In this document: in pieces, positions 1-8,310 of the stretch
Position numbering within the stretch: position 1 is the stretch's first letter
Layout of the letters: the number at the start of each line of letters is the position of its first letter
Origin: Niabella sp.
GTDB lineage: Bacteria > Bacteroidota > Bacteroidia > Chitinophagales > Chitinophagaceae
Assembly: GCF_030150205.1 (NCBI RefSeq)
Contig: NZ_JASLGT010000008.1
Span: forward strand, 496,001-560,000
Length of the DNA: 64,000 nt
Direction: 5' to 3'
Translations under genes and position numbers: made by a program
The notes under the pieces: generated by a model
Database searches by the model: none
What the model was told of the DNA's origin: nothing
What the model saw: only the letters and a program-made list of their open reading frames with translations

Positions 1-66
1 GCAATGAACGCCATAACAACCATTAGTCCTGGTATATTCTTCGAGTCTTGCGAAACCCTCGCACTC

Positions 67-272
67 CTTGTGGTGTTAATTTTTACCACAACGGGCGCAA
101 GGTTGTTCGCAAGGTTGGTTTGTGGCAATCATCCATCCTATTCTCAAAGGCACCTTGCGGATGCATCGCGCGCCTTGTGGTTTAATAATTAACCGCAAAG
201 ACCTATAAAATCCTGATGCATTCCTTTGTCTTGCGCATCTCTGTTCTTTGTGGTTTTAATTTTACTACAAAG
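67..272. repeat. three imperfect copies of a palindromic intergenic repeat
   Basis: Three short palindromes of about 27 bases share the form CTTTGTGG, an AT-rich middle, then CCACAAAG. They lie near 67-93, 173-200 and 245-272. Between the first two are further GCAAGGTT-type words. The first 327 bases hold no convincing gene. The right-hand copy sits just beyond the stop of the minus-strand gene that ends at 328 and could act as a weak terminator. The family looks like a dispersed intergenic repeat; I cannot count copies outside this window. Confidence 0.5.
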
Positions 273-327
273 AGGAAAGACCCTGTAGCATTAGAACGGA
301 CATAAAGGCTGGAAGCGGTTATTTCTT

Positions 328-1875
328 TTATTTCCGGGATTCCCGCAAATATTTTTTCCGGATCAGCTCCTGTACGTTCACTCCAGACAATTTACTTTCC
401 AGCCAGCTGATCACATCGAGGTATGCAAAGGCTCTTGCTTCCAGGCGGTTGCTCTGGTATTTCTTTAGCTTCATCAGCAGTTTTTCAAATTCAGGGCGGA
501 TGGTTTTTGTATTAAACTTGAATGCATTTCTCAGGAAGTGGAACATCTCCTCTTCCACCCTGCTCAGGTTCTCCATCTTGGCCATATACCGGTAAACCGA
601 TTTAATGAGGTATTCCAACAGGTCGAAATTTCCCAGCTCATAATGCGCGATCAGGTGCAGCAGCCGCGAATAGCATTGCAGATCGGTTCGCAGGTCATCT
701 TTCTGATGAATGATCCGGTTTAAATAATCGATGGCTTTTTTATTATTGCCACTTCCAAAATACAAACAGGCAATCTTATAATAAAACACCATCACCCGGT
801 GCCGGTCCAGGTATCGCCCATGCTCCACCAGCATTTCCTCCAGGTAGGGCACCATCTTCAATCCCCGGTGAAACGTGCCTTCCAGGAAATGCAGGTTGAT
901 CACCGCCGTATACAGGTACACATACCCGTTGATCCGGTTATTGTTGTTATCCTGCACCAGCGGTGTTTGCACAAAGTGCTTGAATTTCTTGATACAGGCC
1001 GCCAGCCCGTCCCGGTTCATCAGGTCAAAATGTGCGCTCATCAGGTTGTGCACGCCTTTGATGTACATGGTGGTTTCCATGGTAATCATATGCGGCTCGG
1101 CCTCAAACGCATCTACCCATTTCTGACAATACCGGTAAAACATCAGGAAATCCAGCTTTATAAAGGCGTACCAGGCATAACTCTGATAATAGTATTGCTT
1201 CTCATAAAACCCGTCCAGCTGCGCTGCATTTTTAGGCAGGCTCTTTTCAAAAAAAAGCTTTACCGTTTTTACATCATTTTCATTGCGTGCATGTCCGTTC
1301 TGTATATACCAGCTGTATAATTGCAGGGCCAGGTTCGACAGGCTGTTGATATGGGCGATCTTTTCCACGATGACATCGGCCTCTTCCGCCAGTTCATCGG
1401 CCCGGTTTTGGATGCTGCGGGTTATATAAAGTCCTTCGATCTTCTTTTCAAAAAACAACGCCTGCTGCAGGTAAGTAAGCTGGTGCCAGGTACGGGCAAA
1501 CTCCTTGGTCTTATCCAGCACTTTCAGGGTTTGGAGGTACAGGCCCTTATTAAAAAGAATCCGTGCGCTGTCCATCATTTCCCGCAGCTGCATATCCGCA
1601 TTCTTATCATCCCGTATGATCCGCAAACTGCCCAGTATCTGCTTGTATAAAAGGGCCTTGGTATTGGAGAGCTGCTGCTTGCTTACCGTAGGCACCCGTT
1701 TCAGCAGCTGCTTTTCATCATATTCGGTCAGTTTATCCAGGGCGTTGAAAAGCTGCATGCTTTTCAGGGACTCTGCGCCCGAATTGCGCCCTGCAAAAAG
1801 CTTCAGATTCCGTTTTTCTGATTTTTCCAGCGATTTTATCAGTTGAAATAATGCGTCTGTGGACCTACTGGGCAT
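328..1875 (-). CDS. conserved hypothetical protein, helical repeat-like
   Basis: This 515-residue protein has no signal peptide or membrane segment and is rich in Leu, Lys, Tyr and Phe with regularly spaced aromatic residues. That pattern suggests a cytoplasmic all-alpha, TPR-like fold. I recognise no catalytic motif. It is divergent from leuA, with about 200 bases between the two start codons. The ATG at 1875 gives an N-terminus (MPSRSTDALFQLIKSLEKSEK) typical of a soluble protein. The reading frame is clean across the whole length, so the gene is almost certainly real, but its function is unknown. Confidence 0.8.
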   Translation of the reverse strand: MPSRSTDALFQLIKSLEKSEKRNLKLFAGRNSGAESLKSMQLFNALDKLTEYDEKQLLKRVPTVSKQQLSNTKALLYKQILGSLRIIRDDKNADMQLREMMDSARILFNKGLYLQTLKVLDKTKEFARTWHQLTYLQQALFFEKKIEGLYITRSIQNRADELAEEADVIVEKIAHINSLSNLALQLYSWYIQNGHARNENDVKTVKLFFEKSLPKNAAQLDGFYEKQYYYQSYAWYAFIKLDFLMFYRYCQKWVDAFEAEPHMITMETTMYIKGVHNLMSAHFDLMNRDGLAACIKKFKHFVQTPLVQDNNNNRINGYVYLYTAVINLHFLEGTFHRGLKMVPYLEEMLVEHGRYLDRHRVMVFYYKIACLYFGSGNNKKAIDYLNRIIHQKDDLRTDLQCYSRLLHLIAHYELGNFDLLEYLIKSVYRYMAKMENLSRVEEEMFHFLRNAFKFNTKTIRPEFEKLLMKLKKYQSNRLEARAFAYLDVISWLESKLSGVNVQELIRKKYLRESRK

Positions 1876-2074
1876 CGTAATTTACTCCTTCTTTTAATAA
1901 TGATTATCAACTAATTATAATTCATCAATTCCCTTTATTCAATGTAAGTAGTTCTACAAATTGGTTTCAGGGTTTTATAATATGAAGTTATTTTTAAGAA
2001 TATTACAAGAAACCTCTTCCCGATGTTGCGGATTGGGTATTGAAAATAACAATTCTAAATTAAATAAACGAATT

Positions 2075-3235
2075 ATGGCGGATAACAAGGTTTTTATTTT
2101 TGACACTACATTAAGAGATGGGGAACAGGTTCCTGGTTGTAAACTGAATACCGAAGAAAAAATCAAACTGGCGCTGAAACTGGAGGCTCTTGGGGTAGAT
2201 ATCATTGAAGCCGGTTTCCCGATTTCAAGCCCGGGTGACTTCGCTTCGGTGGAAGAGATCTCGAAAGTGATTAAAAATGCTACCGTGTGCGGACTTACCC
2301 GCGCGGTACAGAAGGATATCGAAGTGGCAGCGGCAGCGCTGAAGCCTGCGGTACGTCCGCGGATCCATACCGGTATCGGATCTTCTGATAACCATATCAA
2401 ATATAAATTCAACACAACGCGTGAAAACATCATCGAACGTGCGGTTGCCGCGGTAAAACTGGCCCGGAACCTGGTTCCGGATGTGGAGTTCTTTGCAGAA
2501 GATGCCGGCCGTGCCGATCTGCAGTTCCTGGCCCAGCTGGTGGAAGCCGTAATTGGCGCCGGTGCCACGGTAGTGAACATTCCCGATACCACTGGCTCCT
2601 GCCTGCCGCATCAGTATGCAGAAAAGTTCAGCTACCTGTTGAATCATGTAGCCAATGCCGACAAAGCCATTTTCTCCTGCCATTGTCACAATGACCTGGG
2701 ACTGGCCACCGCTAATTCCATTGCAGGAGCCATTGCCGGCGCCCGCCAGATCGAGTGTACCATCAACGGTATCGGGGAACGTGCAGGTAATACTTCCCTG
2801 GAGGAAGTGGTAATGGCGATCAAGAAACATCCTGAGCTTGATCTTTATACCGGTGTGGATACTACCCAGTTACTGCCCATGAGTCATTTGGTGGCAGAAA
2901 CCATGCGGATGGTCGTCCAGCCCAACAAAGCCGTCGTCGGTGACAATGCATTCTCTCATTCATCAGGTATTCACCAGGATGGCTTTTTAAAGGAGGCCAC
3001 CACCTACGAAATTATTGCTCCGCATGAAGTAGGTGCCGATACCTCCCGAATTGTGCTCACCGCACGCAGCGGCCGCAGCGCACTGGCTTACCGGTTTAAA
3101 AACCTTGGATACGAGTTCGACCGGAACCAGGTAGACGAATTATACCAGCAATTTCTGAATGTTGCCGATGCCAAAAAAGAAGTAGGCGACAATGACCTTA
3201 AAGAAATGGCGGAGAAAGTAAAAACCACCGCTTAG
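2075..3235 (+). CDS. leuA: 2-isopropylmalate synthase, short form
   Basis: It condenses acetyl-CoA with 2-oxoisovalerate, the first committed step to leucine. The N-terminus carries the HMGL-like signature FDTTLRDGEQVPG. Further on are the metal-binding HCHNDLGLA segment and the glycine-rich NGIGERAGN motif. At 386 residues it ends soon after the catalytic barrel and small linker, so the C-terminal domain that binds leucine in long LeuA proteins appears absent. I chose ATG 2075 because it begins MADNKVFIFDTTLRDGEQ; the frame stays open upstream to about 1961 with another ATG at 1982. A ModF-like ABC gene follows after 57 bases. A homocitrate- or citramalate-synthase relative is possible but less likely next to ilv genes. 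Confidence 0.9.
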   Translation: MADNKVFIFDTTLRDGEQVPGCKLNTEEKIKLALKLEALGVDIIEAGFPISSPGDFASVEEISKVIKNATVCGLTRAVQKDIEVAAAALKPAVRPRIHTGIGSSDNHIKYKFNTTRENIIERAVAAVKLARNLVPDVEFFAEDAGRADLQFLAQLVEAVIGAGATVVNIPDTTGSCLPHQYAEKFSYLLNHVANADKAIFSCHCHNDLGLATANSIAGAIAGARQIECTINGIGERAGNTSLEEVVMAIKKHPELDLYTGVDTTQLLPMSHLVAETMRMVVQPNKAVVGDNAFSHSSGIHQDGFLKEATTYEIIAPHEVGADTSRIVLTARSGRSALAYRFKNLGYEFDRNQVDELYQQFLNVADAKKEVGDNDLKEMAEKVKTTA

Positions 3236-3241
3236 TTTTTT

Positions 3242-3275
3242 GGAGCCCGGCTGATCATTCAGCACCGGGAGCTCC
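3242..3275 (+). other. hairpin between leuA and the ABC gene
   Basis: GGAGC, CCGG and CTGA on the left pair with TCAG, CCGG and GCTCC on the right, giving a long stem with two small bulges and a TCAT loop. It is not followed by a proper T run, so it is more likely a partial terminator or an mRNA-processing/stability hairpin than a full stop. Confidence 0.35.
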
Positions 3276-3292
3276 TTATCTGGAAAATAGCA

Positions 3293-4783
3293 ATGGAAGC
3301 GTACTGTAGTATCATATTAAAAAATGTAACGGTTAAACAAACCGGAAAGCTTTTACTGGATCACATCAGCTTTACATTAAAAGCGGATGAGCACCTTGCT
3401 ATTTTTGGAGCCAGCGGCAGTGGAAAATCGCTGCTGGCAAAAGCACTTAAAGGAATACTGCCGTATACCGGCACTATTGAATATAAAAAAGGAGCCCAGG
3501 CCATACAACCGGTGATCGCTTATGTACCGGCTATGTATCCGCTCCGCAGCCAGGCTCCTTCCACGGATCGCTATCATCAGCAACGGTTTACCAGCGCCGC
3601 CAATGAGGCGGTAACCGTTTCTGAAATGCTGCTGAACAGGGGCGACGCCGAAGCCGTGTTTCAATGGCTCGAAACTTTTCAGCTTACCCACCGCAGCCAT
3701 ACCCCGGTAACCCGCCTTTCCAGCGGCGAGTTTAAAAAGGTACAGTTGATCGGCCACCTTTTGACACGCCCCGGCGTACTGATCCTGGACCGGGTATTTA
3801 CCGGACTGGATGCCAGAAGCCGAAAAGTGCTGCATGCCGTGCTGAATCAACTGGCAGCCGGCGGCACCCGTATCATTCTGATTACCGACAGCCATGAATT
3901 GCCGGTATGCATTACCCATTTTGCCGAAATGTCGGAAGGTGCGCTGGTTAATTATGCGCCGGTAGAACAGCTTGGCTTTATGAAATCGATGCCATCCCGG
4001 CAGGAGGCACCGCTTCCCGAACTAAAAAAAGCGTATCATATCGGGCCGCTTATTTCCATGAAGCAGGTTAGCATCCGCCACGGCAATACCACGATCCTTA
4101 ACAATATTAACTGGCAGGTGAATAACGGCGAATGCTGGCTTATCAAGGGCTGCAATGGTGCCGGTAAATCCGCTTTGCTAAGTTTGATCAATGGCGATCA
4201 TCCCCAGGCCTACGCCCAGCAAATTAACCTGTTTGGAAAGCGGAGAGGAAGCGGCGAAAGCATCTGGGATATTAAGCGCCGTATTGGTTTTGTGGCTCCG
4301 GACCTGCAACATTTTTTTGAACCGGGCATCACACCGGCCCAGGTAGTAGGTTCCGGCTTTTCTGATGCCTATGGCTTATTTGGAAGGCTGGATGAAGCAC
4401 AGACCCGGAAAGTAGCGACCTGGCTTCGTTTCTTTTCCCTCCAGGATAAGGCCCACCACCCGTTCCGGTCACTTTCCGGTGGTGAGCAGCGACTGGTGTT
4501 AATTGCAAGGGCACTGATCAAAGACCCGTTAATGCTGGCATTGGATGAACCCTGCCAGGGACTGGACGACAGCCAGTCGCGGATGGTGATCCGGCTGCTG
4601 GAACGCATCCATTCCGAAACCGGTATGACCCTGCTTTTTATCAGTCATTACGAAGATGAAATTCCTGCCTGTGTAAGGCATGTGATAGAGCTGGAGCAAG
4701 GCACCCCAACCCTTTATAAAAAAGCCCTGTCCTCCGCTATTGCTAAATCAAAGAATCAACCAATGGCTTTCGGGCTATCATAA
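3293..4783 (+). CDS. ModF-like twin ATP-binding ABC protein
   Basis: This 496-residue soluble protein has two ABC ATPase domains in one chain and no membrane segments, as in the ModF/PhrA family. The first half has Walker A GASGSGKS and signature LSSGEFKK. Its Walker B reads LILDRVFTGLD, with Arg where the catalytic Glu normally sits. The second half has Walker A GCNGAGKS, signature LSGGEQ and an intact Walker B LALDEPCQGLD. It shares the block GESIWDIKRRIG with the ABC protein at 14801-16237, so the two are paralogs. The next gene starts one base after this stop, suggesting translational coupling. Substrate and partner are unknown; molybdate transport is not supported by the neighbours. Confidence 0.8.
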   Translation: MEAYCSIILKNVTVKQTGKLLLDHISFTLKADEHLAIFGASGSGKSLLAKALKGILPYTGTIEYKKGAQAIQPVIAYVPAMYPLRSQAPSTDRYHQQRFTSAANEAVTVSEMLLNRGDAEAVFQWLETFQLTHRSHTPVTRLSSGEFKKVQLIGHLLTRPGVLILDRVFTGLDARSRKVLHAVLNQLAAGGTRIILITDSHELPVCITHFAEMSEGALVNYAPVEQLGFMKSMPSRQEAPLPELKKAYHIGPLISMKQVSIRHGNTTILNNINWQVNNGECWLIKGCNGAGKSALLSLINGDHPQAYAQQINLFGKRRGSGESIWDIKRRIGFVAPDLQHFFEPGITPAQVVGSGFSDAYGLFGRLDEAQTRKVATWLRFFSLQDKAHHPFRSLSGGEQRLVLIARALIKDPLMLALDEPCQGLDDSQSRMVIRLLERIHSETGMTLLFISHYEDEIPACVRHVIELEQGTPTLYKKALSSAIAKSKNQPMAFGLS

Positions 4784-4784
4784 A

Positions 4785-5738
4785 ATGAAAAAGAAGATCA
4801 CGATCATCGAAGAAACAGGCGCAGCCGGAGAAGTAACCGCACAAGCAGTAAAAGTACTGGATGCCGTTGCGGAACAATATGATCATTATTTTGACCTGAT
4901 CCATACTGCTGAAACAACCCCGCAACCAGCCGGTGACGCCACCCTGTTTAGTGGCACCGCCACGCAACGGACAATCGAAAATGCGTTTCCGGTATTGGTA
5001 ACGGTGCAGCCGGTTACCGTTTATCCTTCTTTACAACATCTGTCACCGCTGAAACCCAAACACAGCGAAGGACTTAATCTTTTATTATACCAGGCGCAGA
5101 CAACGGATGCGCACAACCAGGACCGCATCACTCAATCGGCATTGCAGCAGGCCGCCAACCGGAAAAAACAGATCACGGTGGTAACCCATCCCCAGGATCC
5201 GGAACAGGCTTCCTGGCTGGAAGTACTGGAAAAAGCCGGCAGAGATTATAAGGATATCCGGTTGGAACAAATTGCTGTGCAGGAGGCCTGGGACCGTATG
5301 CTGCAGCAACCGGCGGGGTTTGATGTAATCATTACGCATAAGGCGGCGGGTGATTACCTGTTTAGCCAGGCAGCGGCCATTACCGGTACGCGGTTCATGA
5401 TCCCTGCCGTTCGGGTGGCCGGTGCGATGCCCTTTTTTAGTCCGGCATTTGCCTTTGACCAACAGCCGGAAAGCGCGCGGAACCTTTCCAACCCCGTTGG
5501 CGCAATCCTGTCCATCGCCATGATGATGGATTATTTCAACCTGCATGAGGAAGCGCTCATTATACGGACGGCAGTTAACTGGACCTTGCTGCACGGGTTT
5601 GTAGCAAAAGATATGGATTCCGTAAACAATTATTCTACCAGCACGATCGGCGACCTGATCAGCGATTTCATTCGCGGTACGATACCCGGTTTTGCAAAGG
5701 GAGAAAATATGGCGTTGCAAAAATCAACGATCATATAA
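4785..5738 (+). CDS. degenerate isopropylmalate/isocitrate dehydrogenase-like protein
   Basis: This 317-residue protein aligns by eye with LeuB-type dehydrogenases: EVTAQAVKVLDAVAE near the start, VTVYPSLQHLSPLK in the middle, FDVIITHKAAGD, NPVGAILSIAMMM, and STSTIGDLISD near the end. The catalytic positions look lost. The usual PGDGIGPE is EETGAAGE at residues 9-16, the RELTGG segment is missing, and the second Asp of the GDILSDE metal site is Gln. It begins one base after the ABC gene and 294 bases before ilvD. It may be a regulatory or structural pseudoenzyme, or a dehydrogenase acting on another substrate. The start is ATG 4785; a frame extension to 4740 overlaps the ABC gene and is rejected. 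Confidence 0.7.
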   Translation: MKKKITIIEETGAAGEVTAQAVKVLDAVAEQYDHYFDLIHTAETTPQPAGDATLFSGTATQRTIENAFPVLVTVQPVTVYPSLQHLSPLKPKHSEGLNLLLYQAQTTDAHNQDRITQSALQQAANRKKQITVVTHPQDPEQASWLEVLEKAGRDYKDIRLEQIAVQEAWDRMLQQPAGFDVIITHKAAGDYLFSQAAAITGTRFMIPAVRVAGAMPFFSPAFAFDQQPESARNLSNPVGAILSIAMMMDYFNLHEEALIIRTAVNWTLLHGFVAKDMDSVNNYSTSTIGDLISDFIRGTIPGFAKGENMALQKSTII

Positions 5739-5796
5739 TCCCGCTTTTGTAGTTCTTTTCATAGCAAGAGGCTTTCTTCTCAGGAGAAGAAAAAAT

Positions 5797-5827
5797 TTTG
5801 ATCACAACAAATGAGGCTTTATATTCG
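5797..5827 (+). promoter_or_regulatory. candidate promoter of the ilv operon
   Basis: TTTG at 5797-5800 and TATATTCG at 5820-5827 are separated by 19 bases. This fits the Bacteroidota arrangement TTTG-N19-TAnnTTTG with one mismatch. Transcription would start a few bases downstream, about 10-15 bases ahead of the leader peptide start at 5847. Confidence 0.5.
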
Positions 5828-5846
5828 CACAAAGCTCCTTCGTTTT

Positions 5847-5948
5847 ATGATCAGCTATCGTAACAACAATGTTTCTTTCCTCCGCAATATTATTGTGGTA
5901 ATCGTCATTGTCATTAGCTGCCGCTACGGAGGAGGGTTGATTGTATAA
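5847..5948 (+). CDS. ilv leader peptide (attenuator peptide)
   Basis: A 33-codon open frame starts at ATG 5847 and ends with TAA at 5946-5948. Thirteen of its residues are Ile or Val. Codons 15-23 (5889-5915) form an unbroken run reading IIVVIVIVI, so a shortage of charged tRNA-Ile or tRNA-Val would stall a ribosome there. The frame lies between a candidate promoter and an intrinsic terminator directly upstream of ilvD, the setting of classical leader peptides. No Shine-Dalgarno sequence is visible, as is normal for this phylum. The peptide itself probably has no function after translation. Confidence 0.8.
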   Translation: MISYRNNNVSFLRNIIVVIVIVISCRYGGGLIV

Positions 5949-5998
5949 AATAAACGAATTTTTAAACAGGACCCGCCTCATATAAAGGCGGGTTTTTT
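5878..5998 (+). promoter_or_regulatory. transcription attenuator of the ilv operon
   Basis: Four segments can pair alternately. Segment 1 (TCCTCCG, 5878-5884) pairs with segment 2 (CGGAGGA, 5927-5933). Segment 2 extended (GAGGAGGGT, 5929-5937) pairs with segment 3 (ACCCGCCTC, 5971-5979) at eight of nine positions. Segment 3 (ACCCGCC, 5971-5977) pairs with segment 4 (GGCGGGT, 5987-5993) to form the terminator. Segment 1 lies just ahead of the Ile/Val codons. A stalled ribosome would cover it, free segment 2 to bind segment 3, and allow read-through into ilvD. With ample Ile and Val the ribosome reaches the stop codon, covers segment 2, and the terminator forms. Confidence 0.8.
5971..5998 (+). 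terminator. intrinsic terminator of the ilv attenuator
   Basis: A perfect 7-bp GC-rich stem (ACCCGCC with GGCGGGT) encloses a 9-base loop and is followed by a run of six T residues. It lies 35 bases ahead of the ilvD start codon. Confidence 0.85.
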
Positions 5999-6032
5999 AT
6001 TGAATTAATTATCAAATCTTAAGTAAATCGGC

Positions 6033-7715
6033 ATGACAGAGTTAAACAAGTATTCCAAGACCATTACACAGGATCCCACGCAGCCCGCAGCGCAGGCACA
6101 ACTTTATGCACTGGGTCTTACCGAAGCGGATTTAAAGAAAGCTCAGGTTGGGATCGCCAGCATGGGTTATGACGGCAATCCCTGCAACATGCACCTGAAC
6201 GGCCTTGCCCAACACGTAAAGGAAGCGGTGTGGGAACAGGACCTGGTGGGTTTAACCTTCCATACCATTGGTGTAAGTGACGGTATGAGCAATGGTACCG
6301 ATGGGATGCGTTATTCACTTGTTAGCCGGGATGTAATCGCCGACTCTATTGAAACTGTATGTGGCGCGCAATATTACGACGGGCTGATCACTGTGCCGGG
6401 ATGCGATAAAAACATGCCGGGATCTATCATCGCCATGGGCCGGCTTAACAGACCCTCGATCATGGTATACGGCGGCACCATTGCCCCCGGACATTATAAA
6501 GGCCAGGACCTGAATATCGTTTCGGCTTTTGAGGCCCTGGGTCAGAAGATCGCCGGACAACTTGATGAAGCCGATTTTATGGGCATTGTAAAGAACAGTT
6601 GCCCCGGAGCAGGTGCCTGCGGTGGTATGTATACCGCCAACACAATGGCTTCTGCTATTGAAGCAATGGGCATGAGCCTCCCCTACTCCAGCAGCAATCC
6701 CGCGTTGAGCGAAGAAAAAAAACAGGAATGTGCCGCGGCAGGTAAAGCCATCCGGCTGCTACTGGAAAAAGATATCAAACCGAGCGATATCATGACCCGC
6801 CAGGCGTTTGAAAATGCCATCGTGGTGATCATGGTGCTGGGCGGAAGTACCAATGCCGTACTGCACCTGCTGGCCATGGCCCGGAGTGTGAATGTACCGC
6901 TGACACAAGACGATTTTCAGGCGATCAGCGACCGTATACCGGTACTGGCCGACTTTAAACCCAGCGGGAAATACCTGATGGAAGACCTGCATAACAAAGG
7001 TGGGGTTCCTGCGGTAATGAAATACCTGCTGAAAAAAGGACTGATCGATGGCAGCTGTTTAACCGTTACCGGTAAAACCATTGCCGAAAACCTGGAGAGT
7101 GTGCCGGAGCTGGATTTTGAATCCCAGGACATCATTTACCCGCTCGAAAAACCACTGAAAGCTACGGGACATTTGCAGATCCTTTACGGCAACCTTGCAG
7201 AAAAAGGAAGCGTAGCCAAGATCAGCGGAAAAGAAGGCGAAATATTCACAGGACCGGCCCGTGTATTTGATGGAGAAAAGAACCTGATTGCCGGTATTTC
7301 CAGCGGCAAGGTAAAAGCAGGCGACGTGGTGGTAATCAAAAATGAAGGGCCGAAAGGTGCTCCGGGAATGCCCGAAATGCTGAAACCCACTTCAGCGATC
7401 ATTGGAGCCGGTTTGGGAAAAAGCGTGGCGCTGATCACCGACGGACGCTTCAGTGGCGGGACCCATGGCTTTGTAGTAGGACACGTAACCCCGGAAGCCT
7501 TCGAGGGCGGACTGATCGGCTTTGTACAGGATGAAGATATTATCGAGATCGATGCGGTTAACAACACGCTTACGCTCAAGGTTCCGGATGAAGAAATTGC
7601 AAAACGTAAAGAAGGCTGGCAACAGCCGCCGCTAAAGGCAAAGAGCGGTGTATTGTATAAATATGCCAAGCTGGTAAAAGACGCATCACAGGGATGTGTA
7701 ACCGATGAAGATTAA
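6033..7715 (+). CDS. ilvD: dihydroxy-acid dehydratase
   Basis: It dehydrates 2,3-dihydroxy-isovalerate and 2,3-dihydroxy-3-methylvalerate to the 2-oxo acids, the third step of valine and isoleucine synthesis. The 560-residue length is normal. Cys51, Cys124 and Cys196 fall in the three conserved contexts GNPCNMH, VPGCDKNMPG and GAGACGGMY that hold the Fe-S cluster in this family. The C-terminal half contains ITDGRFSGGTHG. It is the first gene after the attenuator and probably the head of the operon that runs to ilvC. No irregularities seen. Confidence 0.96.
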   Translation: MTELNKYSKTITQDPTQPAAQAQLYALGLTEADLKKAQVGIASMGYDGNPCNMHLNGLAQHVKEAVWEQDLVGLTFHTIGVSDGMSNGTDGMRYSLVSRDVIADSIETVCGAQYYDGLITVPGCDKNMPGSIIAMGRLNRPSIMVYGGTIAPGHYKGQDLNIVSAFEALGQKIAGQLDEADFMGIVKNSCPGAGACGGMYTANTMASAIEAMGMSLPYSSSNPALSEEKKQECAAAGKAIRLLLEKDIKPSDIMTRQAFENAIVVIMVLGGSTNAVLHLLAMARSVNVPLTQDDFQAISDRIPVLADFKPSGKYLMEDLHNKGGVPAVMKYLLKKGLIDGSCLTVTGKTIAENLESVPELDFESQDIIYPLEKPLKATGHLQILYGNLAEKGSVAKISGKEGEIFTGPARVFDGEKNLIAGISSGKVKAGDVVVIKNEGPKGAPGMPEMLKPTSAIIGAGLGKSVALITDGRFSGGTHGFVVGHVTPEAFEGGLIGFVQDEDIIEIDAVNNTLTLKVPDEEIAKRKEGWQQPPLKAKSGVLYKYAKLVKDASQGCVTDED

Positions 7716-7774
7716 CGGAGACCGTATCAGTATAGCAGATCCTATTCTTACAAACCGAAGACAGCGTAGCAACA

Positions 7775-8263
7775 ATGGATAAAACCTATTTTACAGAATT
7801 GATGGAATTTAACCGGGCCAGTACCGCCCAGGTATGTTCCTGGCTGCAGCAGATCAGCGATGCCCAATGGCAGCAGCCCATTGTAAGTAGTTTTAACAGC
7901 ATTCGTGAAACAGTATTACATGTGGTCAACGCAGAAAATGCCTGGCTGCAACGGTTGAACAATGAGGCTGTGGTGCGCCTGGATCAAACTTTTACCGGTT
8001 CCCGGCAGGAGCTGATGGATCTTTGGGAACAAACATCCCGGCAGCTTAGCGATTGGGTAGCGGGCTTTGATGAAACAAAACTCAAAACCCCCTTCCATTA
8101 CCGGCGGTTTAACGGGCAGGAATACACATCGCTTTACTACCAGGTACTGGCGCATGTCGTCAACCACGCCACGTATCACCGTGGCCAGCTGGTGACCCTG
8201 CTACGGCAGGTTGGTTTCACCGCAGTGCAATCAACCGACCTCATCGGGTTTTACCGGGTTTAG
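7775..8263 (+). CDS. DinB family protein
   Basis: This 162-residue protein matches the DinB/YfiT-like four-helix bundle. Putative metal-binding His residues are in VLHVVNAE and in HVVNHATYHRGQ, the diagnostic C-terminal HxxxHRGQ motif. Family members are metal-dependent proteins, some acting as thiol transferases, but the substrate here cannot be inferred. It sits 59 bases after ilvD and 47 before ilvB in the same orientation, so it is probably co-transcribed. It is one of three DinB-type genes in this window, and nothing links it to amino acid synthesis by chemistry. Confidence 0.85.
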   Translation: MDKTYFTELMEFNRASTAQVCSWLQQISDAQWQQPIVSSFNSIRETVLHVVNAENAWLQRLNNEAVVRLDQTFTGSRQELMDLWEQTSRQLSDWVAGFDETKLKTPFHYRRFNGQEYTSLYYQVLAHVVNHATYHRGQLVTLLRQVGFTAVQSTDLIGFYRV

Positions 8264-8310
8264 GTAAAAGCCGGTTCTAACAATAAATAATAACAAACAA
8301 AATCAGGTGT

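Noticed and set aside
4..192. A 62-codon open frame at the left edge
   Set aside because: It covers palindromic repeats and has no protein-like composition or start context.
1982..2074. leuA upstream codons as a separate leucine leader peptide
   Set aside because: The frame is continuous with leuA with no stop codon, and no terminator lies between it and leuA, so a classical attenuator is not supported.
5774..5800. TTCTTCTC/GAGAAGAA palindrome as a terminator for the LeuB-like gene
   Set aside because: The loop is only two bases unless the stem is shortened, it is AT-rich, and the T run is short. It may just be a weak hairpin near the ilv promoter.
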